Made by a program: the position numbers and the translations under genes
In this document: positions 33,820 to 41,997 of the stretch, piece by piece
Layout of the letters: the number at the start of each line of letters is the position of its first letter
How positions within the stretch are numbered: the stretch's first letter is position 1
Source: Vicinamibacteraceae bacterium
Lineage (GTDB): Bacteria > Planctomycetota > Phycisphaerae > Phycisphaerales > UBA5793
Direction of reading: 5' to 3'
NCBI GenBank assembly: GCA_011525805.1
Contig: WYBR01000138.1
Span: forward strand, 1-64,000
Length of the DNA stretch: 64,000 nucleotides
The notes under the pieces: generated by a model
Database searches by the model: none
What the model was told of the DNA's origin: nothing
What the model saw: the letters and a program-made list of their open reading frames with translations, nothing else

Positions 33820-34385
33820 GGCGAATCGCTCGATTCAATCGGGGGGAGGATCTCAACGACTTCAGCCAGGGTGCGCTCGCCTCCGTCGTAAAGCAGCGTG
33901 TGCCGGCCGTAGAGGGTGGTGTCGCGCCGCAGCGCAAAGACCGATCGCGTCGTGGGGTCGCTGCGGAATCGGAAGAAGGCGCTGGGCCGGCACTGGTGTT
34001 CGACCTTGTGTTCGTGAAGGATGGCGCCGAGGGGTCGGCGGCACTCAATGATGCTGCGAACCGCCATTGGGGCGAAGGCGCTGAGGTCGATGCGGATGGC
34101 GCCGTACTCGACGGGCCGCTCGTCGGCGTCGCGCAGGAGGACGACCTGCCGCCGCAGCCATGAGCCGTCCCGACGCACTTCGAGCAGGCGCAGGCTGATC
34201 GGCCCACCGAAGCGGTCTTCGAGCGTGGTCGTCATGTCGCGGTCGTGAACGAGGAGGTCGCGGTAGGGAGGCGGCACGAGCGCGGCGTCCACCGGCTCGA
34301 CCGCGGGCATGGAGTCGCCGCGCTCGACGTAGAATTCGTCGAGGGGGAACATGAGGTCGGCGATGCGGTGCGTAAGCGGCGTCAT
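33816..34385 (-). CDS. Chorismate pyruvate-lyase-like protein
   Basis: A 189-aa protein of the UbiC/UTRA-like fold. Conserved blocks: YRDLLVHDRDMTTTLEDRFG (residues about 41-60), LRRQVVLLRDADERPVEYGAI (77-97), and CRRPLGAILHEHKVEHQCRPSAFF (114-137), where Arg, Gly and His/Glu residues line the product pocket in UbiC. Known members make 4-hydroxybenzoate from chorismate (cytoplasmic) for ubiquinone or pigment precursors. Here it is coupled to the halogenase-like flavoenzyme, so a 3- or 4-hydroxybenzoate-derived product is plausible. No prenyltransferase or methyltransferase of the ubiquinone pathway is adjacent. Confidence 0.72.
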   Translation of the reverse strand: MTPLTHRIADLMFPLDEFYVERGDSMPAVEPVDAALVPPPYRDLLVHDRDMTTTLEDRFGGPISLRLLEVRRDGSWLRRQVVLLRDADERPVEYGAIRIDLSAFAPMAVRSIIECRRPLGAILHEHKVEHQCRPSAFFRFRSDPTTRSVFALRRDTTLYGRHTLLYDGGERTLAEVVEILPPIESSDSP

Positions 34386-34506
34386 GCGTCGATCCGGGAA
34401 CCGTCGGGGGACGATCGGCGGCCAATGGTAGGAATCGCCCGGTGCAGCGTCCGCTCGCGGCTTCCACGTTCCGCGGCCGCCAGGCGGGCGGCGCAGCGCC
34501 CGCGTC

Positions 34507-34512
34507 TATACT
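34507..34512 (+). promoter_or_regulatory. Candidate -10 box (TATACT)
   Basis: TATACT lies 58 nt before the ATG of the peroxidase fusion gene at 34571, in the divergent region shared with the chorismate-lyase-like gene. No -35 consensus is visible. Tentative. Confidence 0.3.
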
Positions 34513-34570
34513 CCATCACCTCGCTCCACAGCCTGAGCGCTTCATGTCCCCTCGAACCCGGAGATGCATC

Positions 34571-36085
34571 ATGCAGTTGGCAGCCTTGGCGCAGCGTGTC
34601 GGCCGATCACCTCATCTGCTTTTCGCGCTGCTGGGCGCGGCGCTCGTGGCGCTTCACGCGCCGATGGCGACCGCCCAGGAAGGCGGAGGAGAAGCGCCGC
34701 CGGAGATCGGCACCCCGCCCATCCCGCCGACGCTCAACTTCACCATGAAGGGCATCGACGGCAAGGAGGTCAGACTCAGCAAACACCAGGGCAAGGTCAT
34801 TCTCATGGTGAACGTCGCCAGCCGCTGCGGCTACACGCCGCAGTACAAGGGCCTGCAACTTCTGCACGAGAAGTACCACGAGAAGGGCCTGGTCATCCTC
34901 GCCTTCCCGGCCAACAACTTCCGCAACCAGGAGCCGGGCACAAACGAGGAGATCAAGGACTTCTGCACGACCAACTACGACGTGAAGTTCCAACTCTTCG
35001 AGAAGGTCTCGGTCAAGGGCGAGGACATCTGCCCGCTCTACAAACTGCTGACCAGCAAAGAGAAGACCCCGGCGAGCGAGGGGGAGATCAACTGGAACTT
35101 CGAGAAGTTTCTGCTCGATCACAACGGCACGGTGGTGAAGCACTTTCGCAGCAAGGCGACGCCCGAACAGATCGAGCCGGAGATCGTGAAACTCCTGGGA
35201 GCGATGCCGGAGTCGGCGGGACGGATCGAAGCGCCGCAACTTGCCGACGCCGCTCCGCGCGATCTGCCGGGCCTGCACAACGTCGTCGCCTACCACGAGG
35301 GGTACTGGTCGGGCAGCGCCCCCGACGGCGCGACGGGTTTCGAAACGCTCGCCGCGCTGGGAGTGAAAACGATCATCAGCGTGGACGGCGCGGCGCCCGA
35401 TGTCGAGACCGCTCGCGCGCGGGGCCTCCGCTACATCCACCTGCCGATCGGGTACAACGGCGTGAGCGAGGAGCGCCAAGTCGAACTCGCCCGCGCCACG
35501 CGCGACGCCCTGGCCCAGGGACCCGTCTACATCCATTGCCACCACGGGCGGCACCGCAGCGCCGGGGCCGCCGGCGCCGTCGCCGTCAGCCTCGGCTGGC
35601 TCACGCCTGATGGGGCCGTCGAGCGCATGAAAGTCTCCGGCACGGCGGCGAACTACACCGGCCTCTACGCCTGCGTTGCACACTCAGCGCCGCTGGACGC
35701 CTCCGTCATCGACGCTGTCAACGCTGACTTCGCCGAGGTGTCGCGCCCCGTCGGCTTCGTGAAGGGCATGGTCGAAGTCGAACTCGTCGCCGACAACCTC
35801 GAGGCAATCGAGAAGGCGGGTTGGACGACGCCGCGCGAGCATCCCGACCTCGTGCCCGCGGCCGAGGCGGGGCGGATGGTCGATCTCTTCCGCGTTCTCG
35901 CCGAGGGCCGCCGCGCCAGGGATGAATCGGCCGAGTTCCGGGCGATGCTCGTCGAGAGCATTAACATCGCGCAGCAGATCGAGGATTTCCTCGTCGCTAC
36001 GACCGCTTCGCGCGCCCAACTCACCGAGCAGTTCCAACGCCTCACCGCCGCCTGCAACGCCTGCCACGCCCAATATCGAGATTGA
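34571..36085 (+). CDS. Secreted glutathione peroxidase / tyrosine phosphatase / CxxCH heme-motif fusion
   Basis: A 504-aa single open frame with GGAG 7 nt before the ATG. Residues 1-36 form a signal peptide. Residues 52-212 are a glutathione/thiol peroxidase domain with the complete tetrad: Cys86 in NVASRCGYTP, Gln120 in NNFRNQEPG, and Trp175 and Asn176 in INWNF. Residues 235-375 resemble a dual-specificity phosphatase, with active site HCHHGRHRS (Cys323, Arg329; C-x5-R). The C-terminal helical region (about 395-504) ends in CNACH (495-499), a covalent heme c motif placed as in cytochrome c-prime. I know of no characterised protein with these three parts. The substrate of the phosphatase part is unknown. 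Confidence 0.88.
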   Translation: MQLAALAQRVGRSPHLLFALLGAALVALHAPMATAQEGGGEAPPEIGTPPIPPTLNFTMKGIDGKEVRLSKHQGKVILMVNVASRCGYTPQYKGLQLLHEKYHEKGLVILAFPANNFRNQEPGTNEEIKDFCTTNYDVKFQLFEKVSVKGEDICPLYKLLTSKEKTPASEGEINWNFEKFLLDHNGTVVKHFRSKATPEQIEPEIVKLLGAMPESAGRIEAPQLADAAPRDLPGLHNVVAYHEGYWSGSAPDGATGFETLAALGVKTIISVDGAAPDVETARARGLRYIHLPIGYNGVSEERQVELARATRDALAQGPVYIHCHHGRHRSAGAAGAVAVSLGWLTPDGAVERMKVSGTAANYTGLYACVAHSAPLDASVIDAVNADFAEVSRPVGFVKGMVEVELVADNLEAIEKAGWTTPREHPDLVPAAEAGRMVDLFRVLAEGRRARDESAEFRAMLVESINIAQQIEDFLVATTASRAQLTEQFQRLTAACNACHAQYRD

Positions 36086-36156
36086 CCGCGGTCAGGGTGG
36101 ATGAGAATCTTCCAGCAAAGCGGCCGGATTCCGACACCGCCGCCGCCATTCTGCTG

Positions 36157-36162
36157 TACAAT
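36157..36162 (+). promoter_or_regulatory. Candidate -10 box (TACAAT)
   Basis: TACAAT lies 56 nt upstream of the ATG at 36219, which has a perfect GGAGGA site (36208-36213). This is the same hexamer as before uvrB, the FHA kinase and the second enoyl-CoA hydratase, but here with a normal leader. No -35 consensus is seen. Confidence 0.4.
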
Positions 36163-36218
36163 GCCGACACGATCGGGCCGCCGGGGCCGCGGTCCGCCGC
36201 CGTTCTCGGAGGATCATC

Positions 36219-37487
36219 ATGCCGCGTTCATTCACTGCATCCGGCGTGTCCATCCTGCTCATCGCAGGTGCGATTGTCGCGCCCGCTTCGACTGTCTTTG
36301 CCCAGCGCGGCTCGCCTTCTGTGCGGACCTCGGAGCGCGTCGAGGCGATGGCGCTGCCCGTCGATCCGATCCGCCCGATCGCCGAGCGCGCTCTGCCGCC
36401 GCGCTTCGATCCGCAGGGACCGCGGCCGGTCATCATGCTCACGGGGTACTGGCCGCCGACGAACGAGGCAGTGCGCCGCTTCAGCGCCGATCCCGCCAAG
36501 AACCCGCAGGGCTGGATCGGATCGAACTGGGAGGGGCGGGGCTACGACGTTTACGCCTACTTCCCCGAGTTCAACCCGCCCAACTGCAACAACTGCGGGC
36601 GGGGCTTTGGCGACCTCGAGGTGGACTACCAGGACACGTCGGCGGACTGGTGGAAGTTCGTCGCGCGGCACAAGCCCATCGCCATCATCACCTTCAGCCG
36701 CGGCGCGATCAACCTGTCGTGGGAAGTGGAGATGAACCAGTACAACCGGGCGCAGTGGATCAACGACTACCTGCCGCCGTACCAGCCGACGCCGGTCCCG
36801 CCGGATTCATCCGTGCCGCCGGGGCACCTGCGCCTCTCGAAACTGCCGGTGCAGGAGATCGTCGATGCGATCAACCAGTCGGGGCTGGGGCTGAACGGGT
36901 TCATCTGCTACAGCGGCGACGGCGGGGGATTCCTCTCCGAGTTCATCGCCTACCACGGCGTGTGGTACCAGGGCCTCAACGCCTCGCCGGCCAGCCCGGA
37001 GTGGTGCGTCTCGGCCGGGCACGTTCACGTCGGCGGCTCGATCACCTGGCCCGTGGCCGAGCAGGCGGCGCAGATCACGCTGCGCACCGTGATGGACCAC
37101 GTCGATGCGGTGCTCGCTCGCACGGTGGTGCAGGAGGACATCGGCTATGGCGGTCCGGGCAGCGCGAAACTCGCCGTCGCGGGCGATGAACTGCGCGAAG
37201 GCGGCGTGGCCGACCTGCTGCTCTACGATGCGCCGGCGAACGCGCGCTTCGTGATTCTCGGCTCGCGGCGGTTCGACCCGCGGAACTACATGGGCGGGGT
37301 CGTGGTACCCCTGCCGCCGAGCGTGATGCACGAGGGCGTGACGGATGAGAACGGGCGCTACCTGCGCAGCGGCATCGCCGGCGGCCGCGGGCGCTTTGAT
37401 TTCTACGTTCAGGCGATTGTCCACGACCCCTCGCAGCCGCAGGAGCGCGGTTTCTCGAACGCGGTGCGGATGGAGTTTTTTCCGTGA
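36219..37487 (+). CDS. Secreted pyroglutamyl-peptidase-like protein
   Basis: A 422-aa protein. Residues 1-29 form a signal peptide (STVFAQ). Residues about 68-280 resemble pyrrolidone carboxypeptidase (peptidase C15): VIMLTGYWPPTNEAVRRF at the start, then GLNGFICYSGDGGGFLSEFIAYHG, and SAGHVHVGG near the end. In C15 enzymes the catalytic cysteine lies in a TAGTYVCN-type motif; by eye that position here is Ser240 (GGGFLSEF), with His268 or His270 as the possible catalytic histidine. Residues 280-422 form a beta-rich tail (NYMGGVVVPLPPSV, NGRYLRSGIAGGRGRFDFYVQ). Activity is therefore doubtful. Start ATG follows GGAGGA by 5 nt. Confidence 0.7.
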   Translation: MPRSFTASGVSILLIAGAIVAPASTVFAQRGSPSVRTSERVEAMALPVDPIRPIAERALPPRFDPQGPRPVIMLTGYWPPTNEAVRRFSADPAKNPQGWIGSNWEGRGYDVYAYFPEFNPPNCNNCGRGFGDLEVDYQDTSADWWKFVARHKPIAIITFSRGAINLSWEVEMNQYNRAQWINDYLPPYQPTPVPPDSSVPPGHLRLSKLPVQEIVDAINQSGLGLNGFICYSGDGGGFLSEFIAYHGVWYQGLNASPASPEWCVSAGHVHVGGSITWPVAEQAAQITLRTVMDHVDAVLARTVVQEDIGYGGPGSAKLAVAGDELREGGVADLLLYDAPANARFVILGSRRFDPRNYMGGVVVPLPPSVMHEGVTDENGRYLRSGIAGGRGRFDFYVQAIVHDPSQPQERGFSNAVRMEFFP

Positions 37488-37664
37488 AGACGTGGTGAGT
37501 CGCTCTGATTGGCGCGACGCGCAGCGCCGGAGTTGTGAGACGAACGCTCAATAGCCGTCGGCGGCAGCCGACGATTTCAGCGAGATCAGTCAAGACTCGC
37601 TGGCTCCCTTGGGCTGCCATGACTCGGTCGACTCACGAGACTCTCGGGATAGGATCCTCATGAC

Positions 37665-38102
37665 GTGGCGCGCCGACTTACCATCAAACCCTCCACTCAG
37701 CCGGCCATCACGGTCACTCGCCGCGCCGTTCGATCTTCCAAGCTCGTTTATGTGATCTGTACACCAAACCCGCGAAAGTACCCGCAGAAGCGATCTCGCA
37801 TCATTTACATCGGGACAACAGAGAAGGGTGTACATCGTGTGGCGGCGAGCATGTCACACAAGGCCATAGAGTTTCTCGAATCGTGGGGGGTGCGCCAACT
37901 GGATGTTTACATCGTAACCTGTCCGCCACGACCGGGCACTCAGTCGTGGCTCCGGCTTGAGCGCGACTTGCTGATCGCATTCAAGTTCATCTATGGTCGT
38001 GTCCCCGAGGCGAACAAGACCGGAAAGAACTTTACGCCGGATCGGTTGTCGGGCTTGTTCCAATGGTCGCGTCTCGTGAAGGTGTTGGCCTCTTTCGGGT
38101 GA
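37665..38102 (+). CDS. Orphan GIY-YIG-like domain protein
   Basis: A 145-aa protein starting at a GTG. It shows the order of GIY-YIG nuclease features: first strand with VYV at 28-30 (in place of GIY), RIIYIGTT with YIG at 48-50, Arg58, Glu99 in LRLERDLL and Asn117 in PEANKTGKN. Arg, Glu and Asn are the catalytic residues of this nuclease fold, so activity is possible. There is no UvrC, homing-endonuclease or restriction partner nearby. GC content looks lower than that of its neighbours, which may indicate acquisition. Start choice is weak because the AGGA site is distant. Confidence 0.65.
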   Translation: MARRLTIKPSTQPAITVTRRAVRSSKLVYVICTPNPRKYPQKRSRIIYIGTTEKGVHRVAASMSHKAIEFLESWGVRQLDVYIVTCPPRPGTQSWLRLERDLLIAFKFIYGRVPEANKTGKNFTPDRLSGLFQWSRLVKVLASFG

Positions 38103-38303
38103 ACAACGGAGCAGCTGACGCTGGCGCGTCCCCGCCTGCCACATTGGCAGACGTCACATCCCCGCTGACCGCCGCTGCAGGGTGCGAACCATTTCGATCT
38201 CAATCCAGTAGACTTCGTTCAGGCACAGCGCTTGCAATCCCAATGATGAATGACGCCTCGCGCTGGGCCGGGCGTCGAGGCTGCACACGGAGGTGTTCCC
38301 GCG

Positions 38304-38987
38304 ATGCTTTTCAACCCGATGTACTGGATCTTTCTCGGCCCGGCGTTGCTGCTGGGGATCTGGGCGCAGATCAAGGTCAAGTCGGCCTACGCGCAGATGA
38401 GCCGGGTTCCCGCACGCAGCGGCGTGACCGGCGCGCAGGCGGCGGCGCGCCTTCTCCGCGACGCCGGCTGCACTGATGTTGGAATTGAAGTCAGCCATGG
38501 CTGGCTGAGCGATCACTACGACCCGCGGCACAAGGTGCTTCGTCTGAGCCGCGAGGTCTATGCCGGGCGGTCGATCGCCGCGGTGGGCATTGCCGCCCAC
38601 GAAGCGGGGCACGCGATTCAGGATGCCCGGCGCTACGCGCCCCTCGTGGTGCGCAACGCGATCGTGCCCGTCGCGGGCCTGGGCAGCAATCTTGCAATCG
38701 TCCTGATCGTGCTCGGGGTGATTCTCGCGATCACGCAACTGGCCTGGGTCGGAGTGATCCTCTTCGCCTCGGTCGTGGCCTTTCAACTCGTCAATCTGCC
38801 CGTGGAGTTTGACGCCAGCCGGCGGGCGCGCGATGAACTTGTCCGCACCGGGGTCGTTTCGGTGCAGGAGGATGCAGCGGTGGCGAAGGTGCTCAACGCC
38901 GCGGCGCTGACGTACGTCGCCGCAACGCTCACGGCCATCCTGCAACTCATCTACTTCATCTCCCTCGTGTCGGGGCGGCGCGACTAG
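38304..38987 (+). CDS. YugP-family membrane zinc metallopeptidase
   Basis: A 227-aa protein. A first transmembrane helix (MYWIFLGPALLLGIWAQI) is followed by the zinc-protease motif HEAGH at 99-103 and a likely third ligand in LPVEFDASRRA. Three further hydrophobic helices (IVPVAGLGSNLAIVLIVLGVIL and following, ending ILQLIYFISLVSG) anchor it in the inner membrane. Members of this peptidase family (DUF2268/YugP-like, neutral zinc protease) are of unknown substrate. GGAGG precedes the ATG by about 9 nt. It lies 9 nt before the next gene. Confidence 0.9.
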   Translation: MLFNPMYWIFLGPALLLGIWAQIKVKSAYAQMSRVPARSGVTGAQAAARLLRDAGCTDVGIEVSHGWLSDHYDPRHKVLRLSREVYAGRSIAAVGIAAHEAGHAIQDARRYAPLVVRNAIVPVAGLGSNLAIVLIVLGVILAITQLAWVGVILFASVVAFQLVNLPVEFDASRRARDELVRTGVVSVQEDAAVAKVLNAAALTYVAATLTAILQLIYFISLVSGRRD

Positions 38988-38996
38988 CATCACGGC

Positions 38997-40091
38997 ATGA
39001 GTGAACCACGCTCATGCTGCCGGCGCTCGCGGATGGTTATTCGATGCGTCCTCGCCGCGCTGGCGCTGCTGCTGGCGTATCTGCTGTTCTGGCCCATCGA
39101 GGCCGATCCGCTCGCGTGGGAGCCGCCGGCGCCGCTTGCGGTTTCGCGCGCGGCCGATTCCGATCTCTCAGCGGTGCAGTATCTCGGCGTCGGCGCCGGC
39201 GTCGGCCCCGAGGACGTCGCCATTGATGCGAGCGGCCGCCTCTACGCCGGTATGCTCGACGGCCGCATCATGCGCTTCGACCACGACGGCAGCGGCGCCG
39301 AACTCTTCGCCGATACCGGCGGCCGGCCCCTCGGCCTGGACTTCGACGGCGATGGCAACCTCATCGTCGCCGACGCGATCAAAGGACTGCTGCGCATCGA
39401 TCCGGCCGGCGCGATCACGGTTCTCGCGACGGAGCACGACGGCGTGCCCTTCCGATTCACCGATGACGTCGATGTCGCGCCGAGCGGGATGATCTACTTC
39501 TCCGACGCCTCGTGGAAACGCGGCCTGCACGATTACCCGATCGACTTCATCGAGCAGCGCGGCTACGGGCGACTGCTGCGCTATGACCCGGAGAAGCAAA
39601 CGACGAAACTGCTGATGGCGAATCTCAACTTCGCCAACGGAGTCGCGGTCAGCCCCGACGAGACCTTTGTGCTCGTCGTCGAGACGGCGCGCTACTGCAT
39701 ACACCGCGCCTGGTTGAGCGGGCCGCGGGCGGGCGAGTCGGAGATCTTCATCGACAACCTGCCGGGGTTTCCCGATGGCGTGTCGTGCAACGGCGTCGAT
39801 CGATTCTGGGTGGCGATCGTCTCGCCGCGCTCGCCGGTGATGGACTTCGCGCATCCCCGGCCGTGGCTCAAGCGGGCGATGCTGCGCCTGCCGCGCTCGC
39901 TGCTGCCGGCGCCGAAGCACGACGGGCACGTGATCGGCCTCGACCTCGACGGCCGGATCGTCACGACGCTGCGCGATCCGACGGGGCAGCGGTTCTCACT
40001 CATCACCAGTGTCGAGGAGCACGAGGGGATGCTCTATCTCGGCAGCCTGACGCGCGAAGCGTTTGCCCGCATCGCCCGGCCGGACCGGTGA
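38997..40091 (+). CDS. SMP-30/strictosidine-synthase-like membrane-anchored beta-propeller
   Basis: A 364-aa protein. One N-terminal membrane segment (about 14-34, VIRCVLAALALLLAYLLFW) anchors a six-bladed propeller on the extracytoplasmic side. Propeller motifs: VGPEDVAIDASGRLYAGMLDGRIMRF, PLGLDFDGDGNLIVADAIKGLLRI, and NGVAVSPDETFVLVVETARYCIHR, the strictosidine-synthase-like block, plus PGFPDGVSCNGVDRFWVAIVSPR. In related animal APMAP and paraoxonase-like proteins this is a Ca-dependent hydrolase. No substrate is predictable. It follows the YugP-like gene by 9 nt, so it is probably in one operon. Confidence 0.88.
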   Translation: MSEPRSCCRRSRMVIRCVLAALALLLAYLLFWPIEADPLAWEPPAPLAVSRAADSDLSAVQYLGVGAGVGPEDVAIDASGRLYAGMLDGRIMRFDHDGSGAELFADTGGRPLGLDFDGDGNLIVADAIKGLLRIDPAGAITVLATEHDGVPFRFTDDVDVAPSGMIYFSDASWKRGLHDYPIDFIEQRGYGRLLRYDPEKQTTKLLMANLNFANGVAVSPDETFVLVVETARYCIHRAWLSGPRAGESEIFIDNLPGFPDGVSCNGVDRFWVAIVSPRSPVMDFAHPRPWLKRAMLRLPRSLLPAPKHDGHVIGLDLDGRIVTTLRDPTGQRFSLITSVEEHEGMLYLGSLTREAFARIARPDR

Positions 40092-40190
40092 AGGGCTAGG
40101 TGGAATGAGCGTGCCTCCCGCGCCTCGCAGCGACGCATGAACGGCCGGCGCCGCCGTTCCACCAGGACCGGTGCTCCAGCGGCGCGGAGT

Positions 40191-41948
40191 TCAATCGAGA
40201 TCGAAAGGCGTCTCCGGCGTGGCCGGCTGATCCAAATCAGCGGCGCCGGGCGGCGGGGGTTGCATCTCCTCGGCCGGCTCGGCGCTCTTCAACGCCGCCC
40301 CGCCCGAGGGCGTTACCGTCTCGGACGGATCGATCGCGCCGGCGGCGTCGGTCGAGAGGCGGATCGAGAACGTCGTCCCTTCGCCCTCGGTCGATTCGAA
40401 CCAGATTCGCCCGCGATGCTCCTCGACAATCTTGCGGGTGACCGCCAGGCCGAGGCCAGTGCCGCGCAGCCCTTTGCTGGAGTGGAACGGCAGCCAGACG
40501 CGGGCGTGCTCCGCCTCGGGGATGCCCGGCCCGTTGTCGCTCACGTGTATGAGGACGGCGTCCTCGAGCATGCTGTATTCGCAGCGCAGGGTGATGATGC
40601 CGGTGCTGGGCTCGACGGCCTCGATCGAGTTGATGAGCAGGTTCATCAGGGCCTGATGCATCATGTTGGGATCGAGGGGGATTGGGGGCATGTCGGGATC
40701 GAAGTCGGCCATGAGCACGATGCCGCGGCGGTCGCACTGCGGCTGGACGAGCGCGATGACGTCGGCGAGGAGGGTCGAGAGTTTGGTCAGTTCGATCTCG
40801 ACCTGGCGCTGCTTGGAGTAGGTGAGCATGTTCATGGTGAGCGCGTAGATGCGGTCGAGGTTGCGCGAGAGGATGTCCCAGCCGCCCTGCGCGAGGGCGA
40901 GGTCCTGTTTCTTGAGGGCGCGGCCGACGACGTCCGCCCCGCCGCGCAGACCCTGGAGGATGTTCTTGATGGAATGCGAGAGCGAGGCGACGGTCTCGCC
41001 GACGGCCGCAAGGCGGGCGCTCTGCAACTGCTGCTCGTAGAGCCCGACGTTGGAGAGCGCCAGGCCGACGTGCTGGCCGATCGCCGTCAGGAGGCGCAAC
41101 TGGCTGTCGCTGAAGGTGTAGTTCTTGAGCGAGGTGTCGATGTGGATCACGCCGTAGGTCCGCTCGTGGTAGCGGATGGGCACGCAGATGGCCGAGCGGA
41201 TGCCGAAATTGCGTACCGAGTCTCCGGCGGAGAAGCGCCGGTCCTTCATGGCGTTGGAGGAGAGCACCCCTTCGCCGCGGCCCAGGACGTGGGAGACGAT
41301 GGTGCGGCTGACGTGAATCTGCCCCTCATCGGGATTTCGGGGCGGCGTGCGGTACTTCACGACCGCAGGCTCGGGCTTCTCCTCGGGACGCTCCTGGAGG
41401 AGGATGAAGCCGCGCTCCGGCTCAAACTCGTCGAAGATCAGTTCCATGACCAGTTCGAGCAGGCTTTCGCGGTCGAGGCTCTGCGTGGTGATGCGCGTCA
41501 GTTCGTAGATGATGCGCAGGTGCTCCTGCGCCGCTGCGGCGGGATCGGGCACGGCCATGATCATCGAATCTTCGTTGGACTCGAAGCGCTGCTCGACGAC
41601 GGCGTCCATGAGGTCGTCCTGAAGGGCGCGGACGGGGTTGTTCGCCCCGCCGTAACGCCGCGAGCCGAAGACGAAGACCGTGGACCCCGCGCGGATGAGA
41701 TCGCCCAGGCGCAGCCGCACGCGGTTGGAGCCGATGCGCCGGCCGTTGACGTAGGTTCCGTTCGCCGAGCCGAGGTCGCGCACAAACCACTCGCCGTCGT
41801 CGGGGGTGAGTTCGGCATGTCGGCGCGAGCAGGTCTGGTCGCTGATCTTGAGCGCCTCGCTGGAGCGGCCGATGAGTTGCGGCTCCCAGTCGGGCACGTC
41901 GAAGCGCTTGCCCCTGTCCGGCCCGTCGATGATCTTGAGTACGAGCAT
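40191..41948 (-). CDS. FHA-GAF sensor histidine kinase
   Basis: A 585-aa protein. Residues 1-95 are an FHA phosphothreonine-binding domain (GRSSEA at 27-32, SRRH at 41-44, SANGT at 61-65). Residues about 145-305 are a GAF sensor domain (RSAICVPIRYHERTYGVIHID). Residues 310-390 are the dimerisation domain with the phospho-acceptor His325 (SLSHSIKN). The HATPase domain has NSIEA, DNGPGIP and GTGLGLAV blocks. The tail is Pro/Glu/Asp-rich. No membrane segment is present, so it is cytoplasmic, and no response-regulator gene lies beside it. The ATG has no Shine-Dalgarno, but TACAAT lies 6 nt upstream. Confidence 0.93.
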   Translation of the reverse strand: MLVLKIIDGPDRGKRFDVPDWEPQLIGRSSEALKISDQTCSRRHAELTPDDGEWFVRDLGSANGTYVNGRRIGSNRVRLRLGDLIRAGSTVFVFGSRRYGGANNPVRALQDDLMDAVVEQRFESNEDSMIMAVPDPAAAAQEHLRIIYELTRITTQSLDRESLLELVMELIFDEFEPERGFILLQERPEEKPEPAVVKYRTPPRNPDEGQIHVSRTIVSHVLGRGEGVLSSNAMKDRRFSAGDSVRNFGIRSAICVPIRYHERTYGVIHIDTSLKNYTFSDSQLRLLTAIGQHVGLALSNVGLYEQQLQSARLAAVGETVASLSHSIKNILQGLRGGADVVGRALKKQDLALAQGGWDILSRNLDRIYALTMNMLTYSKQRQVEIELTKLSTLLADVIALVQPQCDRRGIVLMADFDPDMPPIPLDPNMMHQALMNLLINSIEAVEPSTGIITLRCEYSMLEDAVLIHVSDNGPGIPEAEHARVWLPFHSSKGLRGTGLGLAVTRKIVEEHRGRIWFESTEGEGTTFSIRLSTDAAGAIDPSETVTPSGGAALKSAEPAEEMQPPPPGAADLDQPATPETPFDLD

Positions 41949-41954
41949 CGGGGG

Positions 41955-41960
41955 ATTGTA
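41955..41960 (-). promoter_or_regulatory. Candidate -10 box (TACAAT) just before the FHA kinase
   Basis: On the minus strand TACAAT is followed by CCCCCG and then the ATG, the same hexamer and 6-nt spacing as at uvrB. A start site about 7 nt after the box would fall on the ATG, which suggests a leaderless mRNA. No -35 consensus was found. Confidence 0.45.
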
Positions 41961-41997
41961 GAGGAAAGGAGATGGGGAAGTGAGTGACGCGAGGCTT

